A stretch of DNA of 64,000 nt from Tachypleus tridentatus. Its lineage: Eukaryota > Arthropoda > Merostomata > Xiphosura > Limulidae. Location of the stretch: NCBI RefSeq assembly GCF_004210375.1, contig NW_027467782.1:31351276-31415275 (forward strand), read 5' to 3'. The notes beneath the pieces were generated by a model. That model was not told the DNA's origin. It worked only from the letters and a program-made list of their open reading frames with translations, and ran no database searches. Below are positions 1-11,634 of this stretch, piece after piece. Made by a program: the position numbers and the translations under genes. Each line of letters starts with the position of its first letter. Within the stretch, counting starts at the first letter, position 1.

Positions 1-1118
1 ACATACAATGTCACGGTTATGTAATGCCTCAAAAGAGAAGTATTTATGTTTTCTACATACGACACTTTTTTTACCCGTAGTACATTGTTAAAAGCATGAT
101 TTAAATTTCAAAACACTGAACTTTGCAATTAAATGAAATAATAATCAATTAACAATCTCAACAACATATACTCACCTAATTCAGAAAATATGGGACATTA
201 ATTTTAGTGCTTACATTTGACATCAACATTCCCTCTGGTAAAAAAGGAAAAAATACAAGTGTCTTAGCTGGAAAACATAACCTACAACACCGCCCTTTCT
301 CTGCACCATGAAGTCTCTTGAACAATCCTATTTCCAAAAAGTAGTATTTAAAATTAAATTTCCATAGTTATCACTAAAATAACATTGATAGTTAATTACT
401 TTAATATTCTTATTTCAATTATTAATCAATTTCAATGTGTCTGTTGAATCTGCTGTCACACCAAACTGTGGCCAGGATTATGACATTGAGAAAATGAATA
501 TATTTCCTCAAATATGCCATGAAAACTCATCCACGTTATCATGCAGCCTATCAAGTGGTTGTGATGTACTTTTTTCGAGTCATGATGCGACATACTCATG
601 ACCTATATTTATTTGAAATGATTTCTGTTGACGAATTCTCAACAATACGAACAGTGCTCGATGAAGTGAAAAATGGCTTGTGCTTTTTCGTTTCGCAGTA
701 AACGTTTTCAGTATAAGCCGCAAGCACACGACTCCAAAATATTGGATGTCTGTAATATAACCATTATTATATTCATAACACTCGTGTCAAAGGCAAACAG
801 AAACTTGCAGTCTTTGCTTTAATAATTTATCACTAGAGCATTAACTAGGGGCATACTTCAATGACTAAAGGCATTTGGACAATATAGTAGTGATGAAAGC
901 ACCAACAATGGCAATTCCAGTTTTCTGATTTTATAAACACCTTACCTGTGATTTTTCCAAATTTATCTAAAGACGAATGTTCTAGAAAATTTCCTTAATA
1001 CATGTTCATCATTTGGTTGTACATTTGTAACACCATCCTAATGAATCGGTTATTATAAATGTTAATTAACCTTGGGAACAAACTAATTAACAGCGGTGAG
1101 TCTATGAACTTATAATGC
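1..1118. other. AT-rich sequence, nothing recognised
   Basis: Only short unsupported frames occur, such as a 60-codon one at 519-701 that has no splice or homology support. No repeat unit that recurs elsewhere in the window was noticed. Confidence 0.4.
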
Positions 1119-1933
1119 CACAGGCCCTCTCTGATACAGCGATAAGTTTACGGATTTAGAACGGTAAAATCAGAAGTTCGATTCCTCTTGGTGGACACAG
1201 CAGATAGCTCGATGTGGTTTTGCTGAAATAAAAAAAAAAAACAACACACACACAACGCCATAATTCGGTATTCCTCTAGGTAGTCATAGCAAACAGTCCA
1301 TTGTGGTTTTACTATAAAAACACAAACAAACAAAATGACTAATTGACAAAATTTCAAACATTTTAAACTGAATATGTCAATGATTTGGTTTACATAAGAA
1401 ACGAACATTAACGTATACAACTCAGCCCCATATGAATATTACGGTCATATTGATCTTCATATATATTTATATCTTTATTTATTTTATTCAATATTTTGAC
1501 CTACAAATAGTCAAATGTTGTTTTCAGTTTGTTTGGAGCTAAGAACAGTGGTACACCACGGTTTGTCTGTGCTATGCCCATCACGTATATCGACACCCGG
1601 TTTCTAGTTTTATCATAATTCCGTAGATATACCCATGTGCCATTGGGGAACGTCAAGTTTTATACTAATTATATATATAATTATACATATCCAGTCTTTC
1701 CAACACAAATTTCGGTTCTAATATCGGCAGTGGGAAGAGCACAGATAGCCCATGATTTAACTTCGTTCTTAATAATAAACAAAGCTTCTTCTCTAATGTC
1801 TCCTTCTGGTATAGCGGGAAGTCTAGGATTTACAACGCTAAAATTAGGGTTTTCATTCCGCTCGATAGACTCAGCAAAAGCCAGATGTGGCTTTGAGAAA
1901 AAAAACAAAAAACCACACATACACACACACACA
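1119..1933. repeat. Cluster of short tRNA-like SINEs (SINE2/SINE3 type)
   Basis: Five whole or partial copies lie close together: about 1120-1255 (+), 1262-1340 (+, tail half), 1515-1640 (-), 1694-1785 (+, tail half) and 1798-1933 (+). The plus-strand consensus has a tRNA-like head with a GGTTCGATTCC B-box, then GGTGGACTCAGCAGATAGCC, then a gatgtggctttgctata tail and an A/CA-rich end. The head resembles a tRNA with anticodon-loop TTTACAA, tentatively Val(UAC). The copies are diverged from one another. Confidence 0.65.
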
Positions 1934-2010
1934 TGGGATATAGCCAGGTTGGTAAGGCACTTGACTCGTAATCCGAGGGTCGCGGTTTCGAATCCCCGTC
2001 ACACCAAATA
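1932..2010 (+). repeat. SINE1 head fragment
   Basis: This is the tRNA-like 5' part only of the main SINE family. The loop CTCGTAA suggests descent from tRNA-Thr(CGU), and the B-box and CACACCA end are visible. It sits directly after the CA-rich tail of the preceding SINE. Confidence 0.75.
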
Positions 2011-2370
2011 CTGTAAAACTTCAGTGTTATCGTACTAGCAAATCGACAGACAGACACGCATGTGCAAGATCGCGCATGTTTTTTAATAAATGAGTCTGTG
2101 TAAAGAGAAAACAAAGTGTTCCCAATATAACGATGCATACATAAGCGAGAGAGCGCGTTTTAGTAACAATGCCTTCCAACAATAGTCTATACGTCATGTT
2201 GCCTAGTAATTATTATTAACCTAATGCTGTTGTTAAGAAAGAGACTGAAAGTATCGAATTAAAACTTGAGCCATGAAGTTGATCAAATATTTGCTGTTTG
2301 CTACTACAGAGAGTCCATCAATTAAAGAGGTTTGTTTTTTATTATTTGTTTTTGTTTTTTAAGTTTAAAA

Positions 2371-2464
2371 TTCCCTCTAGTCTTACACTACTAAATTAGG
2401 GACAGCTAGCACAGATAGCCCTCGAGTAGCTTTGTGCGAAATTCAAAAACAAACTAACAAACTA
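2371..2464 (+). repeat. SINE1 tail fragment
   Basis: It matches the 3' part of the family: CTCTAGTCTTACACT, then AGGGACAGCTAGCACAGA, then TTTGTGCGAAATTC, then an AAAC-rich tail. No head is present, so it is 5'-truncated. Confidence 0.8.
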
Positions 2465-3201
2465 AATGCCGACATAGTTATCAACCTAATAATCCACGCG
2501 AAACCTAATACTTTAGTTAGCAAACATACGAGGACAGCTTTGGGTAATATATTATTAATTGTTCCCTTATTTATACACAAGTTTTAACACTTCCAACACC
2601 TTGTCAGTGTTTTCTTAAATAATCGATACGTTTCATTTTCTCTCCGTTATATATATCATTTTAATGTTTTACATTAGGTTTAATCTTAGTTTAAACAAGT
2701 CTTTTGACAAACATTTAGTTTTCTCTTACACGTATGGGGTGGCACGAAGTAACGTGTTTTTGGCTTCTTTATCTCATGGTCCCAATGGATATGAATCCTT
2801 GGGGTGGCTATCCTTAAATATATAGCACTATTCGCTGATACTTTTATAACACACCACAACATGAAACGCAGATCGTGTTTGTCAGCATCATATCTCGAAC
2901 TCGAGATCCTCGATTCCCTAATCTGCTATGGTAACGACAATGCCACACTCAGGCCACTTTACGTTAGTGTAATGTATTTAGTGATCTATTAAACACTGTG
3001 CTAGCGACCACCAGCTTCTGCAACGTGCTACATTATACACTCAAGTCTTAAAGGTTCGTGTTATATTATAAGAAACAAAAACTCGAATATTATTGTCGTA
3101 TTACACTCATCATTGTTTTTTATTAAATCTTTTATTACTATTATGAAAAGAAAGGTGATTATCATCACTAATATTTATCTATTTGTTCACTTTATTTTCA
3201 G
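2465..3201. other. AT-rich stretch upstream of the secreted-protein exon
   Basis: No coding exon is recognised. The last 20 bases form the polypyrimidine tract and acceptor of the 3202 exon. A 5' non-coding first exon may lie here or further left, but I cannot place it. Confidence 0.4.
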
Positions 3202-3213
3202 AATTACAAACCC

Positions 3214-4334
3214 ATGTTTTGGCAACGTATTCTTAGATTTGCTTGCCTGGTTTTGGTTGCCACAGTGGTGGAAGGACAGAAGATATATGACAATCTTTAT
3301 CCTGACAAGTCTTCTTCCACTGATAAAAACGAACTACCGAAAATACCAAATCAAGGGTACAATAAGCAGAATGACATCCCTGCAGTAACGCATAAAAATA
3401 AACTAATGTATCAATATTTAGGCAATTGGATAATGAATACTTCAAAAAAATATCTTGATTTCGTTGGATCTGATCGTAATAATCCTGAACAGTATAACCA
3501 CGATTACAGACTAGATCAGCGGCCATCCTACGGAAGTAGTTCTGAATTAAAGAAAATTGATATACCCATGAAAGATCAAAGTATATACAAATTTCTAAAC
3601 AAAACTCATAATAAACATTACAAAAAGTTTAATTACGGAGACGCCGACAAAGAAGAGCACACTAAAAACAATTTCAGTTATAATGGGACAATCCAGAAAC
3701 TTTTTTGGGATAAAATCGAACTACTGAAAAGAGCAAATCAAGGGTACAATAAACAGAATGGCATCCCTCCAGTAACGCATAAAAATAAACAAATGTATCA
3801 ATATTTAGCCAATTGGATAATGAATGCTTCAAAAAAATATCGTGATTTAGTTGGATCTAATCGTTATAATCCTGAAAAGTATAACCACGATTACAGACTA
3901 GACCAGCGGCCTTCGTACGGAAGTGGTTCTGAATTAAAGAAAATTGATATACCCGTGAACAAAGACGCCAACAAAGAAGAGCACACTAAAAACAATTCAC
4001 AATTTTCCTTTCGCTCAAGAAAGAAATTTATGCATGAAATTATACTCAAAGAAACTCTTAATTATATTATGAAACGTTTAATTAATGAAATGGCTAAAGA
4101 GCGAAGCGTTACTGGTATCAATCATACAAGAAGCACAGAAGAGCACACTAAAAACAATTCACAATTTTCCTTTCGCTCAAGAAAGAAATTTATGCATGAT
4201 ATTGTACTGAAAGAAACTCTTAATTATATTATGAAAGGTTTAATTAATGAAATGGCTAAAGAGCGAAGCGTTACTGGTATCAAACACACAAGAAGCACAT
4301 CAACTGAGATTCCTACTACTGTTACACCATTGAA
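3214..4334 (+). CDS. Secreted lysine/asparagine-rich protein with nested internal repeats, main coding exon
   Basis: I do not recognise the family. The exon starts at 3202 after a strong acceptor (pyrimidine tract then AG at 3200-3201) and ends at 4334 before a strong donor (GTAAGTAT at 4335). The first ATG (3214) is followed by an N-terminal segment with charged start and hydrophobic core ending near VVEG, a typical signal peptide of about 21 residues, so the product is probably secreted. The mature part is basic, rich in Asn, Lys and Tyr, has at least seven N-X-S/T sites and no cysteines that I can see. It carries repeat A twice (residues about 46-119 and 175-248; DNA 3348-3570 and 3735-3957) and repeat B twice in exact tandem (54 residues each; DNA 3976-4137 and 4138-4299). 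Dibasic or RSRKK sites separate the repeats, as in peptide precursors. If the donor is not used, the frame stops at 4336-4338 after 374 codons. The exon is clearly real; its function is unknown. Confidence 0.8.
3348..3957 (+). repeat. Coding duplication A (copies 3348-3570 and 3735-3957)
   Basis: Two copies of about 223 bp start 387 bp (129 codons) apart and stay in frame. Both encode a segment beginning NQGYNKQN and ending LKKIDIP. They differ at scattered positions, several of them amino-acid changing. The spacer between them carries its own DKEEHTKNN motif, which also heads the B repeats, so the A and B duplications look like parts of one larger, older duplication. Confidence 0.9.
3976..4299 (+). 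repeat. Coding tandem repeat B, 2 x 162 bp
   Basis: Two head-to-tail 162-bp units (3976-4137, 4138-4299) keep the frame. By eye they differ at 6 positions: four change the amino acid (Glu/Asp, Ile/Val, Arg/Gly, Asn/Lys) and two are silent. Each unit encodes a basic RSRKK site followed by a predicted amphipathic helix containing LINEMAKER. The near identity shows the duplication is recent relative to repeat A. Confidence 0.92.
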
Positions 4335-4339
4335 GTAAG

Positions 4340-5270
4340 TATGATTTTCTGCCCAATGTACGTGTATGTTAAATATTTAGCTGCATGACAAGTTTAAAAC
4401 TTTAAACAGGTACTTTATAGACGTATCATATATACTATGTTTAGATAATTAGTTGTGAGCACAAAGGAAATTCTCTGGTTTAGGTTTACGATTGCAGACT
4501 AGGTAGACTAATTGTGTTGTTTTTTTTAAACCTAACGTTTAAAAGAATAGAAAAATCAATAACCCAGACGCTTTTGGAAAGTGGACTTTCTTTCATCGGG
4601 AGTATTTATTTTATTACTGTTTATTTTACTGCCCGTAGATTTTCATCTGTTATAAAACACCTCATTTTGCTTACAACGGCTTGTATGCGATTTGTTGAAG
4701 GTTTCTACAGCAGGCTAACTTTTCAACATCTAAATCATAGCTTCAACATTATGATCATTAAATATACGAGGGGTCCGTGTGGCCCCAGGTGTGAGGTGGA
4801 TATTTTAACGTGTACTAACAAATGTTAAAACTAATAAATTTAATTTATCTGATTTAGCATTGATATTTGACATTTTTCATCTTTAACAAACAAATGATTT
4901 AATTAGGGATACCTGCTCCACAAAGCTTCATTAAATGCCTATGGTAAACTGAGTCCTTTTTCTTTTCTTAAAATAGTTTGCCTTTTTAACACAGTCTTAG
5001 TCCTATTCTTTGTTTTCATGTGTAAGAAGTTTCCCACTAATCTAAAGTACTGTAGAATCACATACGATATTCCTCTTTTTTATTTTTCCTTGTAGGTAAT
5101 GTAGTATTAACAATTTGTTTACTGTCAAGGTTTTTTATTTATCATGTCTTCATGGACTGTTCCTGTGTTAGATATTTAAAATATCAATTCTTTGTAATAA
5201 TTTTCATCGATGTAGGTATTTTGTAAAAAAAAAATAATACATTTTTGGCATTTTTGTTTATTTATTACTT
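4340..5270. other. Presumed intron of the secreted-protein gene
   Basis: The sequence is AT-rich with no conserved frame. An open 104-codon frame at 4514-4828 has no recognisable motif and is probably chance. The stretch ends in the acceptor at 5271-5272. Confidence 0.4.
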
Positions 5271-5272
5271 AG

Positions 5273-5324
5273 GAGGAAAAGGGCGAATTTCAATGAAGAC
5301 TTACTAAACCAGCCGAGGAAGTAA
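5273..5324 (+). CDS. Candidate last exon of the secreted repeat protein
   Basis: A good acceptor (T-rich tract, AG at 5271-5272) is followed by an open frame that fits the phase of the donor at 4335. Joined to TVTPLK, the exon supplies RKRANFNEDLLNQPRK and then TAA at 5322-5324. The junction creates a KRKR furin-type site, which fits a secreted precursor. The stop overlaps another donor-like string (GTAAGG at 5321), and an open 46-nt segment with acceptor and donor at 5592-5637 is in the matching phase, so an alternative longer C-terminus cannot be excluded. No transcript evidence is available. Confidence 0.5.
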
Positions 5325-5915
5325 GGATAGCCAACCTATCATGAATGGTCATCACATGCAGAAAAAAAAAGTGTACATTACTTGATCTTATCCTTGCTGT
5401 ACCCTGTGACATGATGTTGCCTTTGTTCTTTGTATTTTGACACTGACTTTCTCAAATTAATGTTTATATTTGTTGATCTTGGTTAATATCATCACACTTG
5501 ACACAATATGAGAATATTTTTTCTTCATCTTATTAGTGTTTATTATTATTATTATTATAATACTTCTTTCTGCAATTTTTTTTATTTGAAGTAGAAAATT
5601 TCAAAAGATGTCTTGGTTTGAGAAACATTTAATGAAAGTAAGTTATTTCAGTCTTTTGGTTATGGGAAAGAAATAACAGGTTCTATTTGTGTTTAGTAGT
5701 ATTTTTTGGAAGCCTAAGTTATGAAGGTAATTGTTTAGATGTCTAAATCTGCAGATGTCCATTCTGTTTTGTAAATAATATGAACATTCAGTGGAGGATT
5801 TTTTGTGTGCATATAATTTAAAACATTTTCTGTCGGTGTGTTATGGTTGTGGTTATCTTTCAAAATTTATTTTATCAGTAAAATGACTAAGTGTGTAGTT
5901 TGAATGATACTTTTG

Positions 5916-6272
5916 TCTTTACAAAATTAAACGCCCTTTGGAAAAAATGAATGGCATTATAAGTTATTTCAAGGATACCATGCACTGAAATTATGTCAGA
6001 CCAACCATTTTTCTTGTCATAATTACTTTGATATCAGCTGTGGTAACTTTACAAAGAAACACATTCTGATTTGTTTACATTGTTCAGGTAACCAAGAGTA
6101 ATGTGCAGTGGTGTAATTAAAGAAGAATGCTAACATTCAAGGATATTTTATTTTTAAATTGTACTTTTAAATTAAATCCTTCTTTTACATCATTGACAGG
6201 TCAAGACTACATTAATTTTTTGGGGGTAAAATCTCTGGATAAGCAAAAAAAAAAAACATAAATGAAGTCGTT
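5916..6272 (+). repeat. Dispersed repeat, copy 1 (inverted partner at 21131-21512)
   Basis: About 350 bp, including a GTAACCAAGAGTAATGTGCA stretch, recurs as a reverse complement at 21131-21512 with good similarity and small indels. No coding capacity or terminal structure is evident. It may be an unclassified interspersed repeat or a small segmental duplication. I saw no third copy in the window. Confidence 0.75.
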
Positions 6273-7589
6273 TAATTTTGAAGCATCATTTAACAAGGGA
6301 ATGAAATTTGAAAGCCTTCTGTACACATTTTGAATTTTTAAAAGTACAAGTATTATTGCAAAAGAATAAATATATGAAAACTGACTCATTTTTACCAAAC
6401 CAAACAACGAACTGGCATATGGCTCTACAAGGTGTCTTAATAACAACAAGATCAAAGCATAGTTCCATAATCATCATTATTGTTATTTGTATATTCTGTG
6501 GCACCTTAAATTGTTATTTTTTTATGCTACATTTTACTTGTCGATGTGTAAAACGTCAGAGATAATATTCTTCTAAAAAATGTATATACATTTTACCTGT
6601 AACATTCTGATGTACATTAATATTCTAACACGTATAAAATGAGAAAAAAACGTAAACAGATGGCCAGTAGAAGACTTAGAAATAGGAGGTACTAACGTCG
6701 ACACGATGGACGAAAATTGCGATAGTTTCAAAAGTAAAGAATATAAAGAAACTTAAATATAATGAATGTTAAAAAAAAAATAATTTGAATATATGAGGCC
6801 CTGAATCTCTAAACTCAATACTTCAAAAACCTTTATTTACATATACACCTTCAACGTATGTAAATTATTCTTTATTCAGACCGAGCCTCTCAGTGGCTCA
6901 GCAGTAAACTGAGGGATTTTAACACTATAAGTTTGTTGCTCTTTCCGTTGTGGATGGCATGCTCAGTGCAGATTTCTGGATATGTGAGTTTCCACCAAAA
7001 ATTCGTGTTATAGGAAATTTTAAAGGCCGTCAATGTTTGAGAAACAGCGTGAGGTTTAATTTCTGTGTCACATTCTTGTTAAAAATGCTCAAGTATCTGC
7101 GGTCATGTGGCTGCAAGTATACAATGTCCTTATATGTAAAAAATATAGGGCACAGTGACCTTAGTTAAAGTCGTCGCGAGAACGAGACAGCGATTTGATA
7201 ATTAATCAAGACAAATTATCTACATTCATTCTACCCCTATGTATGGCCATTACTTAAGTAATTAATTAAACACAAAAGTAACTTTATCAAACCTCACTCA
7301 TTTTAACTGTAACACAGAATTGTGCATTTGTGTCTTTTAAGAGGAAAATAACTTGGATAACTCCATCAATATGGGTATTAATAGGAGCTAAATAGGTATC
7401 AATTATAGTTAACAATGAACTCCATACTATATACATATTGCTGTGTATATAAACAAACCTATTCCATATAATTTGAAGTTGCCTCTTTTCATTACATTCT
7501 GATTTCAAAAGATATGTACGGTATTTAAGACGTAAAATAGGATAAAATACAAACATAGAAAAATGTTACTGCTTATGTAGGTGAGGGTA
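6273..7589. other. AT-rich stretch with one possible SINE head
   Basis: At about 6885-6975 a degraded SINE2-like head (gcctctcagtggctcagcag) may be present. Otherwise only short frames without support occur. Confidence 0.35.
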
Positions 7590-7975
7590 ATGGTAATGTA
7601 GTTTTGGTATGTTTGAGTTTTTCGAAAGCATTTAACAATGTGATACACAGAAGGCTTGTGAAAAAAGTCTCGAAAGATGTGGGAAATAAGTTAGCAAATT
7701 GGGAAGAAGAGTGGCTGGATAAAAAAAGCATAGGGTTGTTACAAATGGAGTTCAGTCAAACTAGACTAATGTCACAAGTGGGGTACTTCAGGGCTCACTC
7801 TTAGGACCTTTGATCTTTTTGATCTACATCAATGATATAGGTGAAGGAATAGTCAATAAATATTTAAATTTGCAGATGATATTAATGTCTTGGTTGTTGC
7901 TGATTGCAAAAAGGATGCTGCTGCTTTACAAAAGGATTTATATCATTTATTGAGTTGGGCTAATAAATGGTAGGT
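7590..7975 (+). mobile_element. CR1/jockey-type LINE reverse transcriptase fragment
   Basis: Conceptual translation in shifting frames gives reverse transcriptase motifs in order: the motif A region SKAFNNVIHRRLVKKV, a GVPQGSLLGPL-like block spread over two frames, LIYINDIG, KFADDIN (YADD-type catalytic box as FADD) near 7867-7885, and a DLYHLLSWANKW thumb-side block. The fragment has stops and frame changes and lacks the endonuclease and 3' end. It is the same family as the LINEs at 40.9-46.9 kb and 55.7-60.1 kb. Confidence 0.85.
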
Positions 7976-8695
7976 GTTTTTTATATATTAAATACATGAT
8001 TATAATTCGCAATTTGAATTATAAGTGATCCATATTTCTTTATTTTCCAATGTAGATTTTAAATCATTATTCTGAGCGTGTTTATAAATTGAGTGTCCGA
8101 ATAATTTGCCTCTAAAACGTTTATTACATGTCCCTTTTAAAAAGTAACAACATCTCGTAAGCACCATGCGACGCACCTTAAACCAAAATGTACTTATGAT
8201 ACATCCCTTTCTACTGCTACCCATAATGTAGCAAGAAGAGAATCGTTTTCCATTCTTTGCTATTGTATTTAAAGCCTTGTCTACTTGGTCATTTGGAGAC
8301 AATGTGACAAAAGGAAGTTTCACAAGGAATATTCATATGAAGTCTTATTACAATTTTCCAAACACACCACGGGTACTGAAACTGCTTTGAAACTTTAAGC
8401 TCTTTACTGCTGAGCTACGTGGGGGAAGGTGGGGTGAAAAAACTTTAAAATATATCAAATTTTGGGAGGCAACAATGCCATACTTCTGAAGTTTGAAAGG
8501 TATATAGTTTTTTGCAATCTAAAAATTAAATATAAAGATGAAAGATATTAAATAATTAAATTGTGGTAAAAAGGTTATATGTGTGTAAACACAATGAAAA
8601 TACACGTGAGCGCATGCGTCTCAATATCTACCAGCTCTGGAATATTTATATTCACACACATGCGTTATAGAAAAGCAAATCTTTCAATCCTTTCA
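7976..8695. other. Unassigned stretch with a 107-codon minus-strand frame
   Basis: The minus-strand frame 8323-8000 is open for 107 codons but has no signal peptide, known motif or flanking splice logic. It may be a remnant of an old element or chance. Confidence 0.3.
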
Positions 8696-8810
8696 GCCCG
8701 GCATGGCCAGGTGGTTAAGACACTCGACTCGTAATCTGAGAGTCGTGATTCGAATCTCCATCTCACCGAACATGCTTGCCCTTTCAGCCTTGGGGCGTTT
8801 TAATGTGACT
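8696..8810 (+). repeat. SINE1 head fragment
   Basis: It matches GCCCGGCATGGCCAGGTGG, the Thr-like anticodon loop CTCGTAA, the B-box and the CCTTTCAGCC region that follows the tRNA part. The 3' half is missing. Confidence 0.85.
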
Positions 8811-11634
8811 ATTCTAAAATAGTTAACAATGTGGTCTTTGTGGTCTATCTTGATCAGAAATTCAAATCATATGAATGTATTCACGCAAAATTATTGTGAT
8901 ACCATTCAACCTATTTCTCTAATTGAGTGTCCACAATATATTTATCTAACAAACTGATGCAATAAATAATGCGTTTTAATGCAGAGGTAAACCAGTGCTT
9001 GTATCTTAGTAATGCTGTTGTGTAAAATATACAATTAATTTCTTCTGGTGTCTTCAATCATGCATGATAAAATATATCTCATAGTTTTTCTTGTTGATAT
9101 CAAGTGAATGTTTTATTCTTAACTTTCTTCAATGTTTTGAGGTATCTCATTTTTAAATATTTTTTTAATTTTGATGCACTTTGTTTTAACTGCCATAAAA
9201 TGGTTGATTTATTTCTCTTTTATCTATCTGTATCTCTTACCATTTCTTTGTATCTATCAGTAACCAACACATATTGTTTGTAACTTTTCAAAACCTAAGC
9301 TTCGTGAAAAAATCAGTAAAATGAGAAGAAAACAATATCATAAATGGATAAGTACATCATGTAGATATTAACAAAATACTACTTTAGCGTTGTAGATAGT
9401 TAAAAAATACTACATTTTAGCGTTGCTATTCATGCATGTACACTATACTTTATCAAATTTTAGTAGGGTTTTGCTTTAAAAATACATTTTAAAGTGTTTT
9501 ATAATATTCTGTTTTTTGTTGTTGTTCTTTTTGAATAACATAGTATTTATGTTTGGGAGTTTGAAAACTACATGCAAAAATATAAGAGGTAAACATTTTT
9601 GAAACTGTTTTGCTGTTATATTGTAGACACATTTGTGGAATACTGAAGGTTAAGTACTATACATTAAAATTATTTTGAATATGCATATCAATAAATCACG
9701 AGACAAAAAACAGCAAGACAAAATTAAGTCGATTTGTTTTTTATCCATTCTAGTTACCAGCGAAAGTCAACATTCCCATTATTTTATAAAGGTCGAATAA
9801 TCAACAGGCACACTTTTGAGCTGAAGTGTAATAACCATTCAATGTGCATCATCCAATCAAAAATAGGTATCGATTTATTCCCTCAAGAAATTGTGCACAA
9901 GTGTACTTAGATTATCAAAATTAAAGAATAACCTCACACTTGATATTTATGTGACAAAATTGTAATTTCCATTAGAAATAATTTACCTATGTGTTTGTTG
10001 TTCGTAATAAAAAAACAAAAAATTGCTATTACTTTGAAAAATGGTCTTAAATTTTACAACTTAAAACATTTTGTAAGGTTGAAATTTCACAGTAATAAAA
10101 GAAATTATAAAATATCTGATTTTAGTTTATGCGTGTTTTTATTTAAAATAACAATGGTCATTTTAATTTATTGCCACTAGATGACAAACTTTAGCGCATG
10201 GTCGAAATGTTATTTTAATCTATGAGTTGTTTATGAATCTTCAGCTATCAAAAACAAGGATAACTTTCATTTAAAAATATTTAATTTGCACCACCAATCA
10301 GTTTTTCTTTCTACGCACCGCTATTTCTATAGTCAGTTAACTATTTTATATAAAATAAACATTTCTATGACTGAAGCAGTTTAAGGCTAAAGAAATGCTT
10401 TTCGTAACTTGAAGTTTATAAAACAACACATCTAGAATTCTCACGCTTGAATTTTCTTCCGCTCATTTAGAGATTAGATAGAATATTTATCGCGAATGAT
10501 ATTTTAAGTAACATAAATAATAGCTAATTACGTTGAATATGATTTGCTTATGCACAAAAAAAAATACTGTTTTAATATTCTATTAGTTTTAAAATAATAT
10601 GTGAATATTTGTATGGGAATAATGATTAAAATATCAATAATTTTTAGAAGGTCTAATGTGAGAAATGAAGTTGCACTTAAAAAATAAAAGAAAATTATAA
10701 ATGACATTTATCGGTGCCTTCATTTAAAGCAGTTGCATTTATTTTATTTTTTTTATCACGAGGCAAAATAATAAATTATAAAATGAAAAAATAAAACCTG
10801 GAGCCCTAACATCAACATCGTGTCGATCATGATGGCAGGCTAAGAATGATAAACGGATAATGTAAACTTTGAAACTGTGCAACAACACTGTATTCAGAAA
10901 TCTTAGCTGTGAAGATGATAAAACAATACAGTTACGTGGTATTTTATATTAAGTACCTAATTCGTAGAGCATAGTTATCCAAGAAGAAACAAAATATATC
11001 TCTTACGTCGAATAAGATATTAAACTGTTCTAGAAGCATTTTAGTCTAGTGTTGTTAATGATTTTGCAAAATCACACTCGAATTTAACATTTTATAAATG
11101 ACTTGGACAACAGTGGATTTTACTAGTGATGTTGCGAGATATTGTACGGTGAAGCCGTAATACGACTACGTTGACACATCGTCCGAAACGACTCATGAAT
11201 CTTCACGGACTTGGCTAGCTTTCAATAAACATTATTAGTCTTATCTACATAAAAGATCACAATTTCTAATAAAGTATTTGTACTAAAAAATTAATGTTTT
11301 AATATATGGAGTCCAAGTAGTCACTACTCCTAGTGTAAAGTGATTTCAATCTGATATTTAAAATACTTTTCTCCATTTGAAAATTAACAAATTTATTTTT
11401 TTACGTAATCCGAAATAAATTTCCAACTTTTTTTCGAGAAAGCTTCAAATATTATCTGCTACATTAACTTTCCTAATTTTATGTGAAATCGTAACCACCA
11501 TACAAAATAAATCAAAATTATCCGTCTCCTTTCTTTCTATGGTAACTTTAAAATGTAGCAAGAAAACCATAGTTGCTTAAACGAAATAATATAAAGTTCT
11601 TAACGTTATACACCTGTTTTTAATTACATTTAAT
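8811..11634. other. Long AT-rich region, no gene seen
   Basis: Only short chance frames are present. No family recognised elsewhere in the window recurs here. It could be intronic or intergenic. Confidence 0.4.

Noticed and set aside
5592-5637. Third coding exon of the secreted-protein gene
   Set aside because: Phase and splice-like signals fit, but the preceding exon already ends in a stop and no following exon was found. Kept only as an alternative.
7604-7804. Host gene frame of 66 codons
   Set aside because: It is the motif A region of a LINE reverse transcriptase.
8000-8323. 107-codon minus-strand frame
   Set aside because: No recognisable domain or supporting signals, so left as unassigned.
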